Notes under the pieces: generated by a model
Told to the model about the DNA's origin: nothing
What the model saw: only the letters and a program-made list of their open reading frames with translations
Database searches by the model: none
Shown: positions 16,972 through 25,843 of the stretch, piece after piece
How the letters are laid out: each line of letters starts with the position of its first letter
Position numbering within the stretch: the first letter of the stretch is position 1
Made by a program: the position numbers and the translations under genes
Origin: Azospirillum endophyticum
GTDB taxonomy: Bacteria; Pseudomonadota; Alphaproteobacteria; Azospirillales; Azospirillaceae
Assembly: GCF_016595245.1 (NCBI RefSeq)
Contig: NZ_JAENHM010000017.1
Span: forward strand, 44,919 to 108,918
Reading direction: 5' to 3'
Length of the DNA stretch: 64,000 nt

Positions 16972-17898
16972 TCAGCGGCGGACTTTGAGGACGAACAGGC
17001 CCTGCGGGCGCAGCATCAGGATCACGACGACGGTCAGCAGCGTCAGCACCTTGGCGGTCGAGCCGCTGAGGAAGAACTCCATCGTCGACTGCGCCTGGCT
17101 GATGGTGAAGGCCGACGCGATGGTGCCGACCAGGCTCTGGGCGCCGCCGAACACCACCACCAGGAAGGTGTCGACGATGTAGAGCTGGCCCGAGGTCGGC
17201 CCGGTCGATCCCACCATGGTGAAGGCGCTGCCCGCCACCCCGGCGATGCCGCAGCCGAGCCCGAAGGTGTAGCGGTCGACCTTCTCGGTGTTGATGCCGA
17301 CGGCGCCGGCCATCACCCGGTTCTGCATCACCGCCCGCACGCCCTGGCCCCAGCGCGAGCGGAACATCACGGCGTAGATCACGATTGTGATGGCCATGGT
17401 CAGGCCCATGACGAACAGGCCGTTGATCGGCACCTCGATGGTGTCGGTGACGGCGACCGATCCCATCAGCCAGTCGGGCAGCACCACGCCGACCTCGCGC
17501 GCGCCGAAGACCGAGCGGAAGACCTGCTGGAGGATCAGGCTCAGTCCCCAGGTCGCCAGCAGCGTGTCGAGCGGGCGGCGGTAGAGGAAGCGGATCATCC
17601 CCCATTCGACCAGCATGCCCAGCGCCCCGCTGGCGAGGAAGGCCAGCGCCATGGCGATGAAGAAATAGGCCGGGAACAGGGCCGGCGCGTAGGTGGAGAT
17701 GAAATTGGAACAGAGATAGGTCACATAGGCGCCGAGGATCATGAACTCCCCGTGCGCCATGTTGATGACGCCCATCTGCCCGAAGATGATGGCGAGGCCA
17801 AGCGCCATCAGCACGAAAACGGAAAACAGGATGAGCCCCGCGAATCCCTGCATGGCAAAGATCGACCCGAGCTCGGCCAGGCTGTAGCCCTCGAACAT
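16972..17898 (-). CDS. urtB: Urea/short-chain amide ABC transporter permease UrtB-like
   Basis: LivH/UrtB-type permease (308 residues from ATG 17898; the site AGGAG is 8 nt upstream, so the longer reading was rejected). Typical segments are GLAIIFGQMGVINMAHGEFMILGAYV near residues 37-62 and VMQNRVMAGAVGINTEKVDR, the cytoplasmic loop that contacts the ATPase. The 5' leader between urtA and this gene contains the second GC-rich stem-loop repeat, which could lower permease expression relative to the binding protein. Confidence 0.94.
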   Translation of the reverse strand: MFEGYSLAELGSIFAMQGFAGLILFSVFVLMALGLAIIFGQMGVINMAHGEFMILGAYVTYLCSNFISTYAPALFPAYFFIAMALAFLASGALGMLVEWGMIRFLYRRPLDTLLATWGLSLILQQVFRSVFGAREVGVVLPDWLMGSVAVTDTIEVPINGLFVMGLTMAITIVIYAVMFRSRWGQGVRAVMQNRVMAGAVGINTEKVDRYTFGLGCGIAGVAGSAFTMVGSTGPTSGQLYIVDTFLVVVFGGAQSLVGTIASAFTISQAQSTMEFFLSGSTAKVLTLLTVVVILMLRPQGLFVLKVRR

Positions 17899-17921
17899 GA
17901 TGGGAACTCCTGTGACGCTTG

Positions 17922-18090
17922 CCCCCACCCCGACCCTCCCCCGCTCTCAGCGGACCTTCGGTCCGCCTGTCGCGTCAGTACAAAGCGCAGCTTTGTGCGA
18001 GAGCTCTCGCGGCGGAGGGAGACAGGAGCTTTGTCGGCGTTCGGCGGCAGTCCCCTCCCCTGCATAAGCGGGGGAGGGTTAGGGAGGGGG
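17922..18090. repeat. GC-rich intergenic stem-loop repeat, copy 2 with enlarged loop
   Basis: Outer arms 17922-17945 and 18067-18090 are reverse complements with three mismatches and match the arms of the element at 11732-11836. The loop shares a TTGTCGG..CGGCGGCAGTCCCCTCC block with that copy. It also holds about 65 extra bases with their own hairpins (GCGGACC-TTC-GGTCCGC and CAAAGC-GCA-GCTTTG). It sits between urtA and urtB. Confidence 0.8.
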
Positions 18091-18117
18091 CAATCGAAGC
18101 CGATGCCCCGCCGCCCC

Positions 18118-19392
18118 TTACTGGTAGCCCTTGGGGAAGGGGTTCGGCTCGATCAGGTCGGCGGTCTCGAAGACGACGTCGAACTGGCCGTCGGTGCGGG
18201 CGCGGCCGACGCGCGTCTTGCTCCACAGGTGATGGTTCTCGTGGACGCGGACATAGCCTTCCGGCGCGCCGGTGAACTCGATGCCGGCCGACGCGGCGGC
18301 GATCTTGTCGATGTCGAAGCTCTTGGCCTTCTCCGCCGTCAGCTTCCACAGCCAGGGGCCGAGATAGCCGGCCTGGGTGACGTCGCCGATCACGCTCTCC
18401 CCGCCCCACATCTTCTTGAAGGCGGCGACGAACTTCTCGTTGTTGGGGTTCTTCAGCGACTGGAAATACTTCATGCAGGCATAGGCGCCGGCGATGTTCT
18501 CGCCGCCGATGCCCAGCATCTCGTCCTCGGTGACGGAGATGGTCATCAGCGTCTGCTTGTTCAGGTCGATGCCGGCCGCCTTCAGCTGCTTGTAGAAGGC
18601 GACGTTCGATCCGCCGACGACCGAGGCGTAGATCACGTCCGGCTTGGTCAGCTTGATCTTGTTGATGACCGAATTGAACTGGGTGTGGCCGAGCGGGAAA
18701 TACTCTTCGCCGACCACCTTCTGCCCATGCATCTCGATGTGCTTGCGGGCGATCTTGTTGGAGGTGCGCGGCCAGATGTAGTCGGAGCCGATCAGGAAGA
18801 AGCTCTTCGCCCCCTTCTCCTTCGTCACCCAGTCCAGCCCGGCCAGGATCTGCTGGGTGGCTTCCTGCCCGGTGTAGATGACGTTCTTCGACTGCTCGAG
18901 CCCTTCGTAGAAGGTCGGGTAATAGAGCATGCCGTTGTACTGCTCGAACACCGGCAGCACCGCCTTGCGCGAGGCGGAGGTCCAGCAGCCGAACACCGCC
19001 GCCACCTTGTCCTCGACCAGCAGCTTGCGCGCTTTCTCGGCGAAGGTCGGCCAGTCGCTGGCGCCGTCTTCCTGGATCACCTCGATCTTGCGGCCCAGCA
19101 CGCCGCCCATCTCGTTGATCTGGGCGATGGCCAGCTTCTCGGCCTGCACCGAGCCGGTCTCCGAGATCGCCATGGTGCCGGTGGTGGAGTGCAGGATGCC
19201 GACCTTCACCGTGCTGTCGGTGACCGCCAGCTTCGTCGTGTTGACGGCGTCGGTCGGCAGCGCCTGGGCCAGCGCGCCGCGCGGCAGCAGGCCGATGGCC
19301 GGCAGCGCCGCCATGCCGAGGAGGAGCTTGCGGCGGAGCGGCGAGTGCGCGCCGCCGGTGAGCTTGTCCGCATTGATCTTGTCCGAGGACAT
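18118..19392 (-). CDS. urtA: Urea/short-chain amide ABC transporter substrate-binding protein (UrtA/FmdD-like)
   Basis: Periplasmic binding protein (424 residues) that delivers urea or short-chain amides to UrtBC. The start at 19392 has a perfect AGGAGG site 4-5 nt upstream, and the product begins with a twin-arginine-like leader (SPLRRKLLLGMAALPAIGLL, cleavage near ALAQA). Conserved segments are [46 protein letters not shown] and [28 protein letters not shown] in place of the usual UrtA YEGQECS-type sequence fits the FmdD amide branch, and fmdAB in the same operon support amides as ligand. It is first in the minus-strand operon and was the likely source of the chemoreceptor's ligand domain. 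Confidence 0.92.
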   Translation of the reverse strand: MSSDKINADKLTGGAHSPLRRKLLLGMAALPAIGLLPRGALAQALPTDAVNTTKLAVTDSTVKVGILHSTTGTMAISETGSVQAEKLAIAQINEMGGVLGRKIEVIQEDGASDWPTFAEKARKLLVEDKVAAVFGCWTSASRKAVLPVFEQYNGMLYYPTFYEGLEQSKNVIYTGQEATQQILAGLDWVTKEKGAKSFFLIGSDYIWPRTSNKIARKHIEMHGQKVVGEEYFPLGHTQFNSVINKIKLTKPDVIYASVVGGSNVAFYKQLKAAGIDLNKQTLMTISVTEDEMLGIGGENIAGAYACMKYFQSLKNPNNEKFVAAFKKMWGGESVIGDVTQAGYLGPWLWKLTAEKAKSFDIDKIAAASAGIEFTGAPEGYVRVHENHHLWSKTRVGRARTDGQFDVVFETADLIEPNPFPKGYQ

Positions 19393-19799
19393 GAAACCTC
19401 CTGTGTTGGCCGTTGTCGCCTTGCAAAGCCGCCCACGACCGGGCGAGGGCCTTTTGAAAGGCGGTATTTTTTGGGGGGAGTTGGCGGAACCATCCGCGAT
19501 ATGACGGGCCGATGGTTGGCCGAAAGGTGCGGTGCAGCAATACGTGGATTTGCGTATAGGGGTGCCGGACGGCAAATCGTTATAAAATCACGCCAATGCG
19601 GAATCGGCCGGACACTCGCGACCACCCGAAAGCGAGTGGAGCAGTCGTGTTCTCTCGCAGGAAAGAACGGCTGCCCGGCTTTGTTGTTCGGCCGATTTAT
19701 TCCTGACAGACTGACAGGACGGCAGGCTTTACTATGGGTGTCGCATAGAAACGGGGTTCTTGAACAATCTGTAGAGCGGACTGATTTTCAGGAGGGCGA
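19393..19799. promoter_or_regulatory. Divergent intergenic region between the amide operon and the sensor kinase
   Basis: These 407 bp must contain both promoters. I see a perfect 7-bp inverted repeat (CACTCGC at 19613-19619 and GCGAGTG at 19632-19638), an 8-bp tandem CTGACAG-type repeat at 19703-19718, and an AT-rich patch GTTATAAAATC near 19579-19589 that could be a minus-strand -10 (TATAAC). No convincing -35/-10 pair or sigma-54 site was found on either strand. The short open frames here lack coding character. Confidence 0.5.
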
Positions 19800-22700
19800 A
19801 TGGGGCCGATGGCGGGACGCCAGAGGGTGATCGCGGTCCGGCGGACCTACAACAGGTGGGTCGCCAACCAGACGCTGGAGGATTACGCGCTGCGCTTCAC
19901 CGCGCGGAAGGCGCGGCGCTGGTCGCCGTCGCGCGTCGCCAACACGGCGCTCGGCTCGATCTCCTTCCTGGCGCTGGAGGCCATCGGCGGGGCGATCACG
20001 CTGAATTACGGCTTCACCAACGCGCTCTTCGCCATCCTGGCAGCCGCCGCCCTGATCTTCGCCAGCGCTCTGCCGATCAGCTATTACGCCAGCCGCTATG
20101 GCGTGGACATGGATCTGCTGACGCGCGGCGCCGGCTTCGGCTATATCGGCTCCACCATCACGTCGCTGATCTACGCCTCCTTCACCTTCATCTTCTTCGC
20201 CATCGAGGCGGCGATCATGGCGACGGCGCTGGAGATGGCCTTCGGCCTGCCGCTGGCCGCCGGCTATGTCGCCAGTTCGGTTCTGGTGATCCCCTTGGTC
20301 GCCTACGGCTTCACCGTCATCAGCCGCCTCCAGCTGTGGACCCAGCCGCTGTGGCTGGCGCTGCACGCCCTGCCCTTCCTGTTCATCGCCGTCCAGGACG
20401 GCGAAGCCTTCACCGCCTGGACCCGCTTCCCCGGCCGGGCGTCGGATACGGGCGCTGGCGGCTTCGACCTGATGCTGTTCGGCGCGGCGGCGTCGGTGGT
20501 GTTCTCGCTGCTGGCGCAGATCGGCGAGCAGGTCGATTTCATCCGCTTCCTGCCCTACGACCCCGACGCGAAGGGCCGCCGGAAACTGTACTGGTGGACG
20601 GCGCTGGTGGCGGCCGGGCCGGGCTGGATCGTCATCGGCACGATCAAGCTTCTGCTGGGATCCTTCCTGGTGGTGCTGGCGCTGCAGAATGCCGTGCCGC
20701 TGGAACTGGCGGCGGAGCCGACGCGGATGTATCTCGTCGCCTTCCAGTATGTGACGCCGTCGCCGCAGCTGGCGCTCGGCCTCACCGGCCTGTTCGTCGT
20801 GCTGTCGCAGCTGAAGATCAACGTCACCAACACCTATGCCGGCTCCATCGCCTGGTCGAACTTCTTCTCGCGCCTGACCCACAGCCATCCCGGCCGGGTG
20901 GTGTGGGTGGTGTTCAACGTCGTCATCGGCCTGATGCTGATGGAACTCGGCATCTACAAGACGCTGGAACCGGTGCTCGGCCTCTATTCCAGCGTCGCCG
21001 CCTCCTGGATCGGCGCCCTGGTCGCCGATCTGGTGGTGAACAAGCCGCTCGGCCTCAGCCCGCGCCATGTCGAGTTCAAGCGCGCCCATCTCTACGACAT
21101 CAATCCCGTCGGCGTCGGCGCCATGCTGCTGGCGACGGTGCTGTCGATGCTGGCTTTCCTGGGCGGGTTGGGGACGACCCTGAAGGTCTGCGCCCCCTTC
21201 CTCGCCTTCGCCACCGCCTTCCTCGCCGCCCCCGCCATCGCCTGGGCGACCCGCGGCCGCTACTACATCGCGCGCCGCCCCTTCGAGGACTGGAACGGCG
21301 AGGAGGCGATCCGCTGCCGCATCTGCCAGCATGCCTTCGAGCCCGACGACATGGCCTTCTGCCCGGTCTATGCCGGGGCGATCTGCTCGCTCTGCTGCTC
21401 GCTGGACGCCCGCTGCGGCGACGGCTGCAAGCGCGACGCCCGGATGGGCGTCCAGCTCCGCCACGCGCTGGATGCCGTCCTGCCGCCGCGGGCGGCGACG
21501 GCGCTGAAGGCCCGGCTCGGCCATTATCTCGGCGTCCTGCTGATGCTGGCGCTGGCGGTCGGCGCCGTGCTGGCGCTGGTCTATGTCGAGGTCGCCTCCG
21601 TCAATGCCGAGGCGCAGGCGCTGATCCGCAGCACGCTGTGGAAGGTCTTCTTCATCCTGATGATCGTCGCCGGCGTCGCCACCTGGCTGTTCGTGCTGGC
21701 CCGTGAAAGCCGCAAGGTGGCGCAGGAGGAAACGCACAAGCAGACCTCCCTGCTGATGCAGGAGATCGAAGCGCATGAGCGCACCGACGCCCAGCTTCAG
21801 AAGGCGAAGGAGGCGGCGGAAGCCGCGAACCTCGCCAAGAGCCGCTATCTGGTCGGCATCGGCCACGAGTTCCGCACGCCCTTGAGCGCCATCTTCGGCT
21901 ATTCGCAGATGCTGGAGCGTGATCCGGCCATGCCGCCGCACCGGGTGGATGCGGTGCGCGTCATCCGCCGCAGCGCCGAGCATCTGTCCGGCCTGCTTGA
22001 CGGGCTGCTCGACGTGTCGAAGATCGAGAGCGGCCGGCTGCAGCTGAACCGGGCGGAGGTGCGTTTCGGCGACCTGCTCGACCAGCTCGTCGGCATGTTC
22101 CGCCTCCAGGCGGAGGGCAGGGGCATCGCCTTCCGCTTCGAGGCGCCGGAGGATCTGCCGCCGGTGGTCTTCACCGACGAGGGCCGCATCCGCCAGATCC
22201 TGATCAACCTGCTCTCCAACGCCATCAAGTTCACCGACAGCGGCACCGTCTGCCTGCGCGTGCGCCACCGCAGCCAGATCGCCGAGTTCGAGGTCGAGGA
22301 CACCGGCCCCGGCATCGTCGCGACCGATCTGGAGCGCATCTTCCAGCCCTTCGAGCGCGGCTCGGCAGCCAACCCGATGGTGCCCGGCATGGGGCTCGGC
22401 CTGACCATCACCAAGCTGCTGACTGAGGTGATGGGCGGCGAGATCACCGTGACCAGCACGCCCGGCAAGGGCAGCCTGTTCCGGGTGCGGCTGATGATGT
22501 CGGCGGCGATGCTGTCCACCGCCGCCGCCCAGCCCGACCTGCCGATCCGCGGCTATCACGGGCCGCGCCTGACCGTGCTGGTCACCGACGACGACCTCGC
22601 CCACCGCAACCTGCTGGCCGATCTGCTGGCCGAGCTTGGCTTCACCGTCTTCAAGGCCACCGACGGCCCGAGCTGCCTCGCCCTGGCGGATCTGCACCGG

Positions 22701-23249
22701 CCGGACATCCTGCTGCTCGACATCTCGATGCCCGGCATGAACGGGCTGGAGGTGGCAAGGCGCCTGCGCGGCGCCGGCCATGCCGAGACCACCATCGTCC
22801 TGGTGTCCGCCGACACCCGTGAGGATCGTCTTGTCGACAGCCGGGACGCCGACGGCGGCCAGCCGCAGGACGGCTTCGTCGCCAAGCCGGTGTCCATCCC
22901 GAAGCTGCTCGCCTGCATCGGCCGGCTGCGCGGCATCGATTGGGAGTATGAAGCACCCGCCGGCACCGACGACGGCCCGCCGGACTTCGCCGCGTCGGAG
23001 CTGCCGCCGCAGCACCACATCGCCGAGCTGATCCATCTGGGCCGCATCGGCTATGTCCGCGGCATGCAGGCCAAGCTGGCCGAGATCGCCGCCGCCCATC
23101 CGGAGCTGGAGCGCTTCGTCGGCCGCATGCGGACGCTCGTCAGCAATTACGACCTGAACCAGTATATGGCCGCGCTGGAGGCGGTGTACCGCGATGACAG
23201 CCATGATGATGCCAGCCATGACGATGAAATCCGTAACCAGACCGCGTGA
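19800..23249 (+). CDS. NCS1-type permease fused to a hybrid histidine kinase/receiver
   Basis: Predicted membrane sensor kinase of 1149 residues. Residues about 20-490 form an NCS1 (cytosine/purine/hydantoin) permease-like domain with around 12 helices. A Cys-rich, zinc-binding-like segment follows, with Cys at 506, 509, 521, 529, 532, 533, 539 and 543. Then come two more membrane helices (about 577-598 and 613-633), a coiled region, and the HisKA domain with phosphoacceptor His689 in GIGHEFRTPLSAIFGY. The ATPase domain has N803/N807, DTGPGI at 834 and GMGLGL at 863. A receiver (D930-D932, phospho-Asp974, K1029) and an 80-residue C-terminal extension follow. The next gene, a response regulator, overlaps its end. 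Divergence from the amide operon suggests it senses or transports a short amide or urea-like compound. Confidence 0.88.
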   Translation: MGPMAGRQRVIAVRRTYNRWVANQTLEDYALRFTARKARRWSPSRVANTALGSISFLALEAIGGAITLNYGFTNALFAILAAAALIFASALPISYYASRYGVDMDLLTRGAGFGYIGSTITSLIYASFTFIFFAIEAAIMATALEMAFGLPLAAGYVASSVLVIPLVAYGFTVISRLQLWTQPLWLALHALPFLFIAVQDGEAFTAWTRFPGRASDTGAGGFDLMLFGAAASVVFSLLAQIGEQVDFIRFLPYDPDAKGRRKLYWWTALVAAGPGWIVIGTIKLLLGSFLVVLALQNAVPLELAAEPTRMYLVAFQYVTPSPQLALGLTGLFVVLSQLKINVTNTYAGSIAWSNFFSRLTHSHPGRVVWVVFNVVIGLMLMELGIYKTLEPVLGLYSSVAASWIGALVADLVVNKPLGLSPRHVEFKRAHLYDINPVGVGAMLLATVLSMLAFLGGLGTTLKVCAPFLAFATAFLAAPAIAWATRGRYYIARRPFEDWNGEEAIRCRICQHAFEPDDMAFCPVYAGAICSLCCSLDARCGDGCKRDARMGVQLRHALDAVLPPRAATALKARLGHYLGVLLMLALAVGAVLALVYVEVASVNAEAQALIRSTLWKVFFILMIVAGVATWLFVLARESRKVAQEETHKQTSLLMQEIEAHERTDAQLQKAKEAAEAANLAKSRYLVGIGHEFRTPLSAIFGYSQMLERDPAMPPHRVDAVRVIRRSAEHLSGLLDGLLDVSKIESGRLQLNRAEVRFGDLLDQLVGMFRLQAEGRGIAFRFEAPEDLPPVVFTDEGRIRQILINLLSNAIKFTDSGTVCLRVRHRSQIAEFEVEDTGPGIVATDLERIFQPFERGSAANPMVPGMGLGLTITKLLTEVMGGEITVTSTPGKGSLFRVRLMMSAAMLSTAAAQPDLPIRGYHGPRLTVLVTDDDLAHRNLLADLLAELGFTVFKATDGPSCLALADLHRPDILLLDISMPGMNGLEVARRLRGAGHAETTIVLVSADTREDRLVDSRDADGGQPQDGFVAKPVSIPKLLACIGRLRGIDWEYEAPAGTDDGPPDFAASELPPQHHIAELIHLGRIGYVRGMQAKLAEIAAAHPELERFVGRMRTLVSNYDLNQYMAALEAVYRDDSHDDASHDDEIRNQTA

Positions 23250-24165
23250 CGTCGTCCTCGTCGTCGACGATTCGCCCGAAGCCCTCAGCTTCCTGACCGA
23301 CGCGCTGGAAGAGGCCGGGGTAACCGTGCTGGTGGCGCTGGACGGCCGCAAGGCGCTGGCGCTGCTGGAGCAGGTGACCCCGGACGTCATCCTGATGGAC
23401 GCCATCATGCCGGGGCTGGACGGCTTCGAAACCTGCCGCCAGCTCAAGCGCAGCAGCCAGGTCGCCCATGTCCCGGTCATCTTCATGACCGGCCTGACCG
23501 AAACGGAGCACATCCTGAAGGGCTTCGCCGCCGGCGGGGTCGATTACGTTACCAAGCCGATCATCGCCGAAACGCTGATCGCCCGCATGTACGCCCATCT
23601 CGCCAACGCCCGTGTCGCCCAGAGCACGCGGGCGGCGCTGGACGTCACCGGCCGCACCCTGCTGGCCACCAATCACAAGGGCGAGGTGCTGTGGTGCACG
23701 CCGCAGACCACCCGCATGCTGGAGGCGGCCTTCGGCTCCTCTGCCGACGGCCTCGCCACCGGCGTCTCGCTGCCGGAGGAGGCGCGCCGCTGGCTGGCCG
23801 ACCGTCAGGCCGGCGGTGCCGGGCGCAAGCCCGACAGCGTGGTGATCGCCACTCTTGCCGACGGCCGCCGCCTGCGCCTCAGCCCGGTCGGCCAGACCGG
23901 CCCCGACGAGATCCTGCTGCAGCTGGCCGAGGAATCCGGAGCCGGCGAGGACAGGCAGCTGAAGGACAAGCTGTCCCTGACCCCGCGCGAGGCGGAGGTG
24001 CTGATGTGGGTCGCCAACGGCAAGCCGAACCGCGACATCGCCGAGATCCTCGGCCTCAGCCCGCGCACGGTCGACAAGCATCTGGAGCAGATCTATGCGA
24101 AGCTCGGCGTCGAGAACCGGGCCGCCGCCGCCGCGATGGCGGTGCGGGCGCTGAATGGCCGCTAG
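23194..24165 (+). CDS. Response regulator with LuxR-type HTH
   Basis: Likely output partner of the overlapping sensor kinase. The receiver domain (about residues 18-135) has the acidic pair D25/D26, phospho-Asp69, Thr99 and Lys121. A middle segment of about 110 residues (GEVLWCTPQTTRML through LRLSPVG) looks PAS-like. The C-terminal LuxR/GerE HTH (LTPREAEVLMWVANGKPNRDIAEILGLSPRTVDKHLEQIYAKLGV region, about 260-308) binds DNA. Several ATGs between 23194 and 23224 are possible starts, and overlap with the kinase is 29-56 bp. Probable targets are the amide operon and amiE. Confidence 0.9.
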   Translation: MTAMMMPAMTMKSVTRPRDVVLVVDDSPEALSFLTDALEEAGVTVLVALDGRKALALLEQVTPDVILMDAIMPGLDGFETCRQLKRSSQVAHVPVIFMTGLTETEHILKGFAAGGVDYVTKPIIAETLIARMYAHLANARVAQSTRAALDVTGRTLLATNHKGEVLWCTPQTTRMLEAAFGSSADGLATGVSLPEEARRWLADRQAGGAGRKPDSVVIATLADGRRLRLSPVGQTGPDEILLQLAEESGAGEDRQLKDKLSLTPREAEVLMWVANGKPNRDIAEILGLSPRTVDKHLEQIYAKLGVENRAAAAAMAVRALNGR

Positions 24166-24178
24166 GACGCCGGGTCTT

Positions 24179-25837
24179 TCATCCAGTCAGCTTGGCATAG
24201 ATCGCCGGTAGCAGCCCCGGCAGGCGCTCGACGCGGTCGACCGCAAGCACGTTGCGCCGGCCGAAGATGTGGTGGTGCGTCCCGGGATCGCCGCCCAGCG
24301 CCACGCAGACCACGTCGATGCCCCGGCCGGCCAGCTCCTGCACCGCCTTGCGGGCGTCCTCCACCAGATGGCGCGGGTCGGGGCAGTCGATGTCGGATGG
24401 CTCGCCGTCGGTGACCAGCAGCAGCAGGCGGCGGAGCGTCGGCTGGCCGGCGAGCAGCGAACCGGCATGGCGGATCGCCGCCCCCATCCGCGTCGACCAG
24501 CGCCCGTCCAGCCCGGCAAGGCGCCCGCGCGCCGCCTCGTCATAGGCGTCGCCGAAGCGCTTGACCGGCAGCCACTGCACCGCCTCCCTCCCGTCGGACC
24601 GGAAGCCGGCAAGGGCGAAGCGGTCCCCGGCCGCGTCCAGCGCACCGGCCAGCAGGTCGGCCGACCGGCGTTCGAGGTCGAGCACCGTGCCGTCTCCTGC
24701 CGGATCGTTGGTGGACTGCGAGGCGTCGAGCAGCAGCAGAGCAGACAGGTCGCGGCCGCGGCGCCTCACCCGCTGGTAGACCTGCATGTCCGGGGCATGG
24801 CCCTGGCATCGGGCGACGGCCGCGGCGATGCAGGCGTCGAGGTCCAGGCGGTCGCCCTCCCGCTGCCGCCGCAGCCGCTCCGGCCGCGCGACGACGGCAT
24901 GGCGGATCAGAGCGTGCACCCGGCTCGTCAGCCGTCGGTCGTCAGGCGCATCCGACATCGGCCGCCGTTCCGGCACGCACTCCACCACCCGGACGAAGTC
25001 GGGCCGATGCAGACCGATGCGATGGTCCCATTCCGGATGGCGCGCCACCGGCTGCATGGCAGCCGCATCCGCTACGGCAAACGGGGCCGGCCGTGGCAGG
25101 GATCGTGGCGGTCCGTCGCGGCGGTCGCTCTGCTCGGCCTCGATGCGGTCCGGCCGGACCGCATCGAGCGGATCGTCTACATCGCGCGGTGGCTCCGGTG
25201 GGGTGTCGTGCAGCCAGAGACCGCCATTGTCGTCGCGGTAGGGCGGTTCGACGCGATGGCCCCGGGCGTTGATCTGGACCCGCATCTTGCCGAGGTCGCC
25301 GGCCAGTGTGCCACCGAGCATCAGGCTGAAATCCGGGTCGTCCCAGCGGTCCGGCCGCTCGAAGAACAGCCGCTGTCCCTTGTCGACCCAGGCGTTGCCG
25401 TCGCGATAGGCGGGATCGAACAGGGCCCGCGCCATCCGCTCCATCAGATCGGCCGCCATCAGCGACGCCGACGGCTCCGTCCGATGGAAGGGAGCCCACA
25501 GCCGCCGCAGTCCCGGCAGGCGGCGCATGGCCAGATGCTCCACCCGCGCATCCTCGAACAGCGAGACGACGAGGATCAGCAGGGGTTTCAGCCCCCTCGC
25601 CGGCCAGGGGCGCGAGAACATCCGATGCGCCCCGACATGGGCCAGCGCCGCGCGGTAGAGGTCCATGCCGGGCCAGACCGCAGGCAGCCTGACGAGGGCG
25701 TCGTCGAAACGGGGCCGCATCGCCGCCGGGTCACCGTCCTGCGGCAAAGGCCGCAGGGGCGGATCGATTCCCCACAGCGCCGCCACATAGGCCTTCAGCC
25801 GGCGTTCGGCATCGGCCAGGGCAACCCCGCTTTCCAT
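24179..25837 (-). CDS. VWA-domain protein, CbbO/NorD-like
   Basis: 552-residue protein ending in a von Willebrand A domain with an intact MIDAS motif (LLLLDASQSTND, D371-x-S373-x-S375) and LVTDGEPSD near residue 495. The N-terminal half is the helical region typical of CbbO/NorD proteins (FEDARVEHLAMRRLPGLRRL near residue 94). CbbO and NorD work with a MoxR-type ATPase to remodel Rubisco or mature NO reductase. Here the partner is the ATPase gene 6 bp upstream and the nearby client candidate is amiE. No Rubisco or nor genes are in the window. The gene ends 13 bp from the convergent response-regulator gene. Confidence 0.85.
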   Translation of the reverse strand: MESGVALADAERRLKAYVAALWGIDPPLRPLPQDGDPAAMRPRFDDALVRLPAVWPGMDLYRAALAHVGAHRMFSRPWPARGLKPLLILVVSLFEDARVEHLAMRRLPGLRRLWAPFHRTEPSASLMAADLMERMARALFDPAYRDGNAWVDKGQRLFFERPDRWDDPDFSLMLGGTLAGDLGKMRVQINARGHRVEPPYRDDNGGLWLHDTPPEPPRDVDDPLDAVRPDRIEAEQSDRRDGPPRSLPRPAPFAVADAAAMQPVARHPEWDHRIGLHRPDFVRVVECVPERRPMSDAPDDRRLTSRVHALIRHAVVARPERLRRQREGDRLDLDACIAAAVARCQGHAPDMQVYQRVRRRGRDLSALLLLDASQSTNDPAGDGTVLDLERRSADLLAGALDAAGDRFALAGFRSDGREAVQWLPVKRFGDAYDEAARGRLAGLDGRWSTRMGAAIRHAGSLLAGQPTLRRLLLLVTDGEPSDIDCPDPRHLVEDARKAVQELAGRGIDVVCVALGGDPGTHHHIFGRRNVLAVDRVERLPGLLPAIYAKLTG

Positions 25838-25843
25838 CGCCGG

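Noticed and set aside
19393..19799. Guanidine-I (ykkC) riboswitch before the urea-type transporter
   Set aside because: The conserved ACGR and GGUUCCG-type core elements were not found on the transcribed strand.
13090..19830. 2246-residue plus-strand open frame across the urt operon
   Set aside because: Antisense shadow of six minus-strand genes with known products; composition is Gly/Arg/Asp/Gln-rich without domains.
19788..23513. 1241-residue minus-strand frame opposite the sensor kinase
   Set aside because: Shadow frame with no recognizable domain; the plus-strand kinase has all catalytic motifs.
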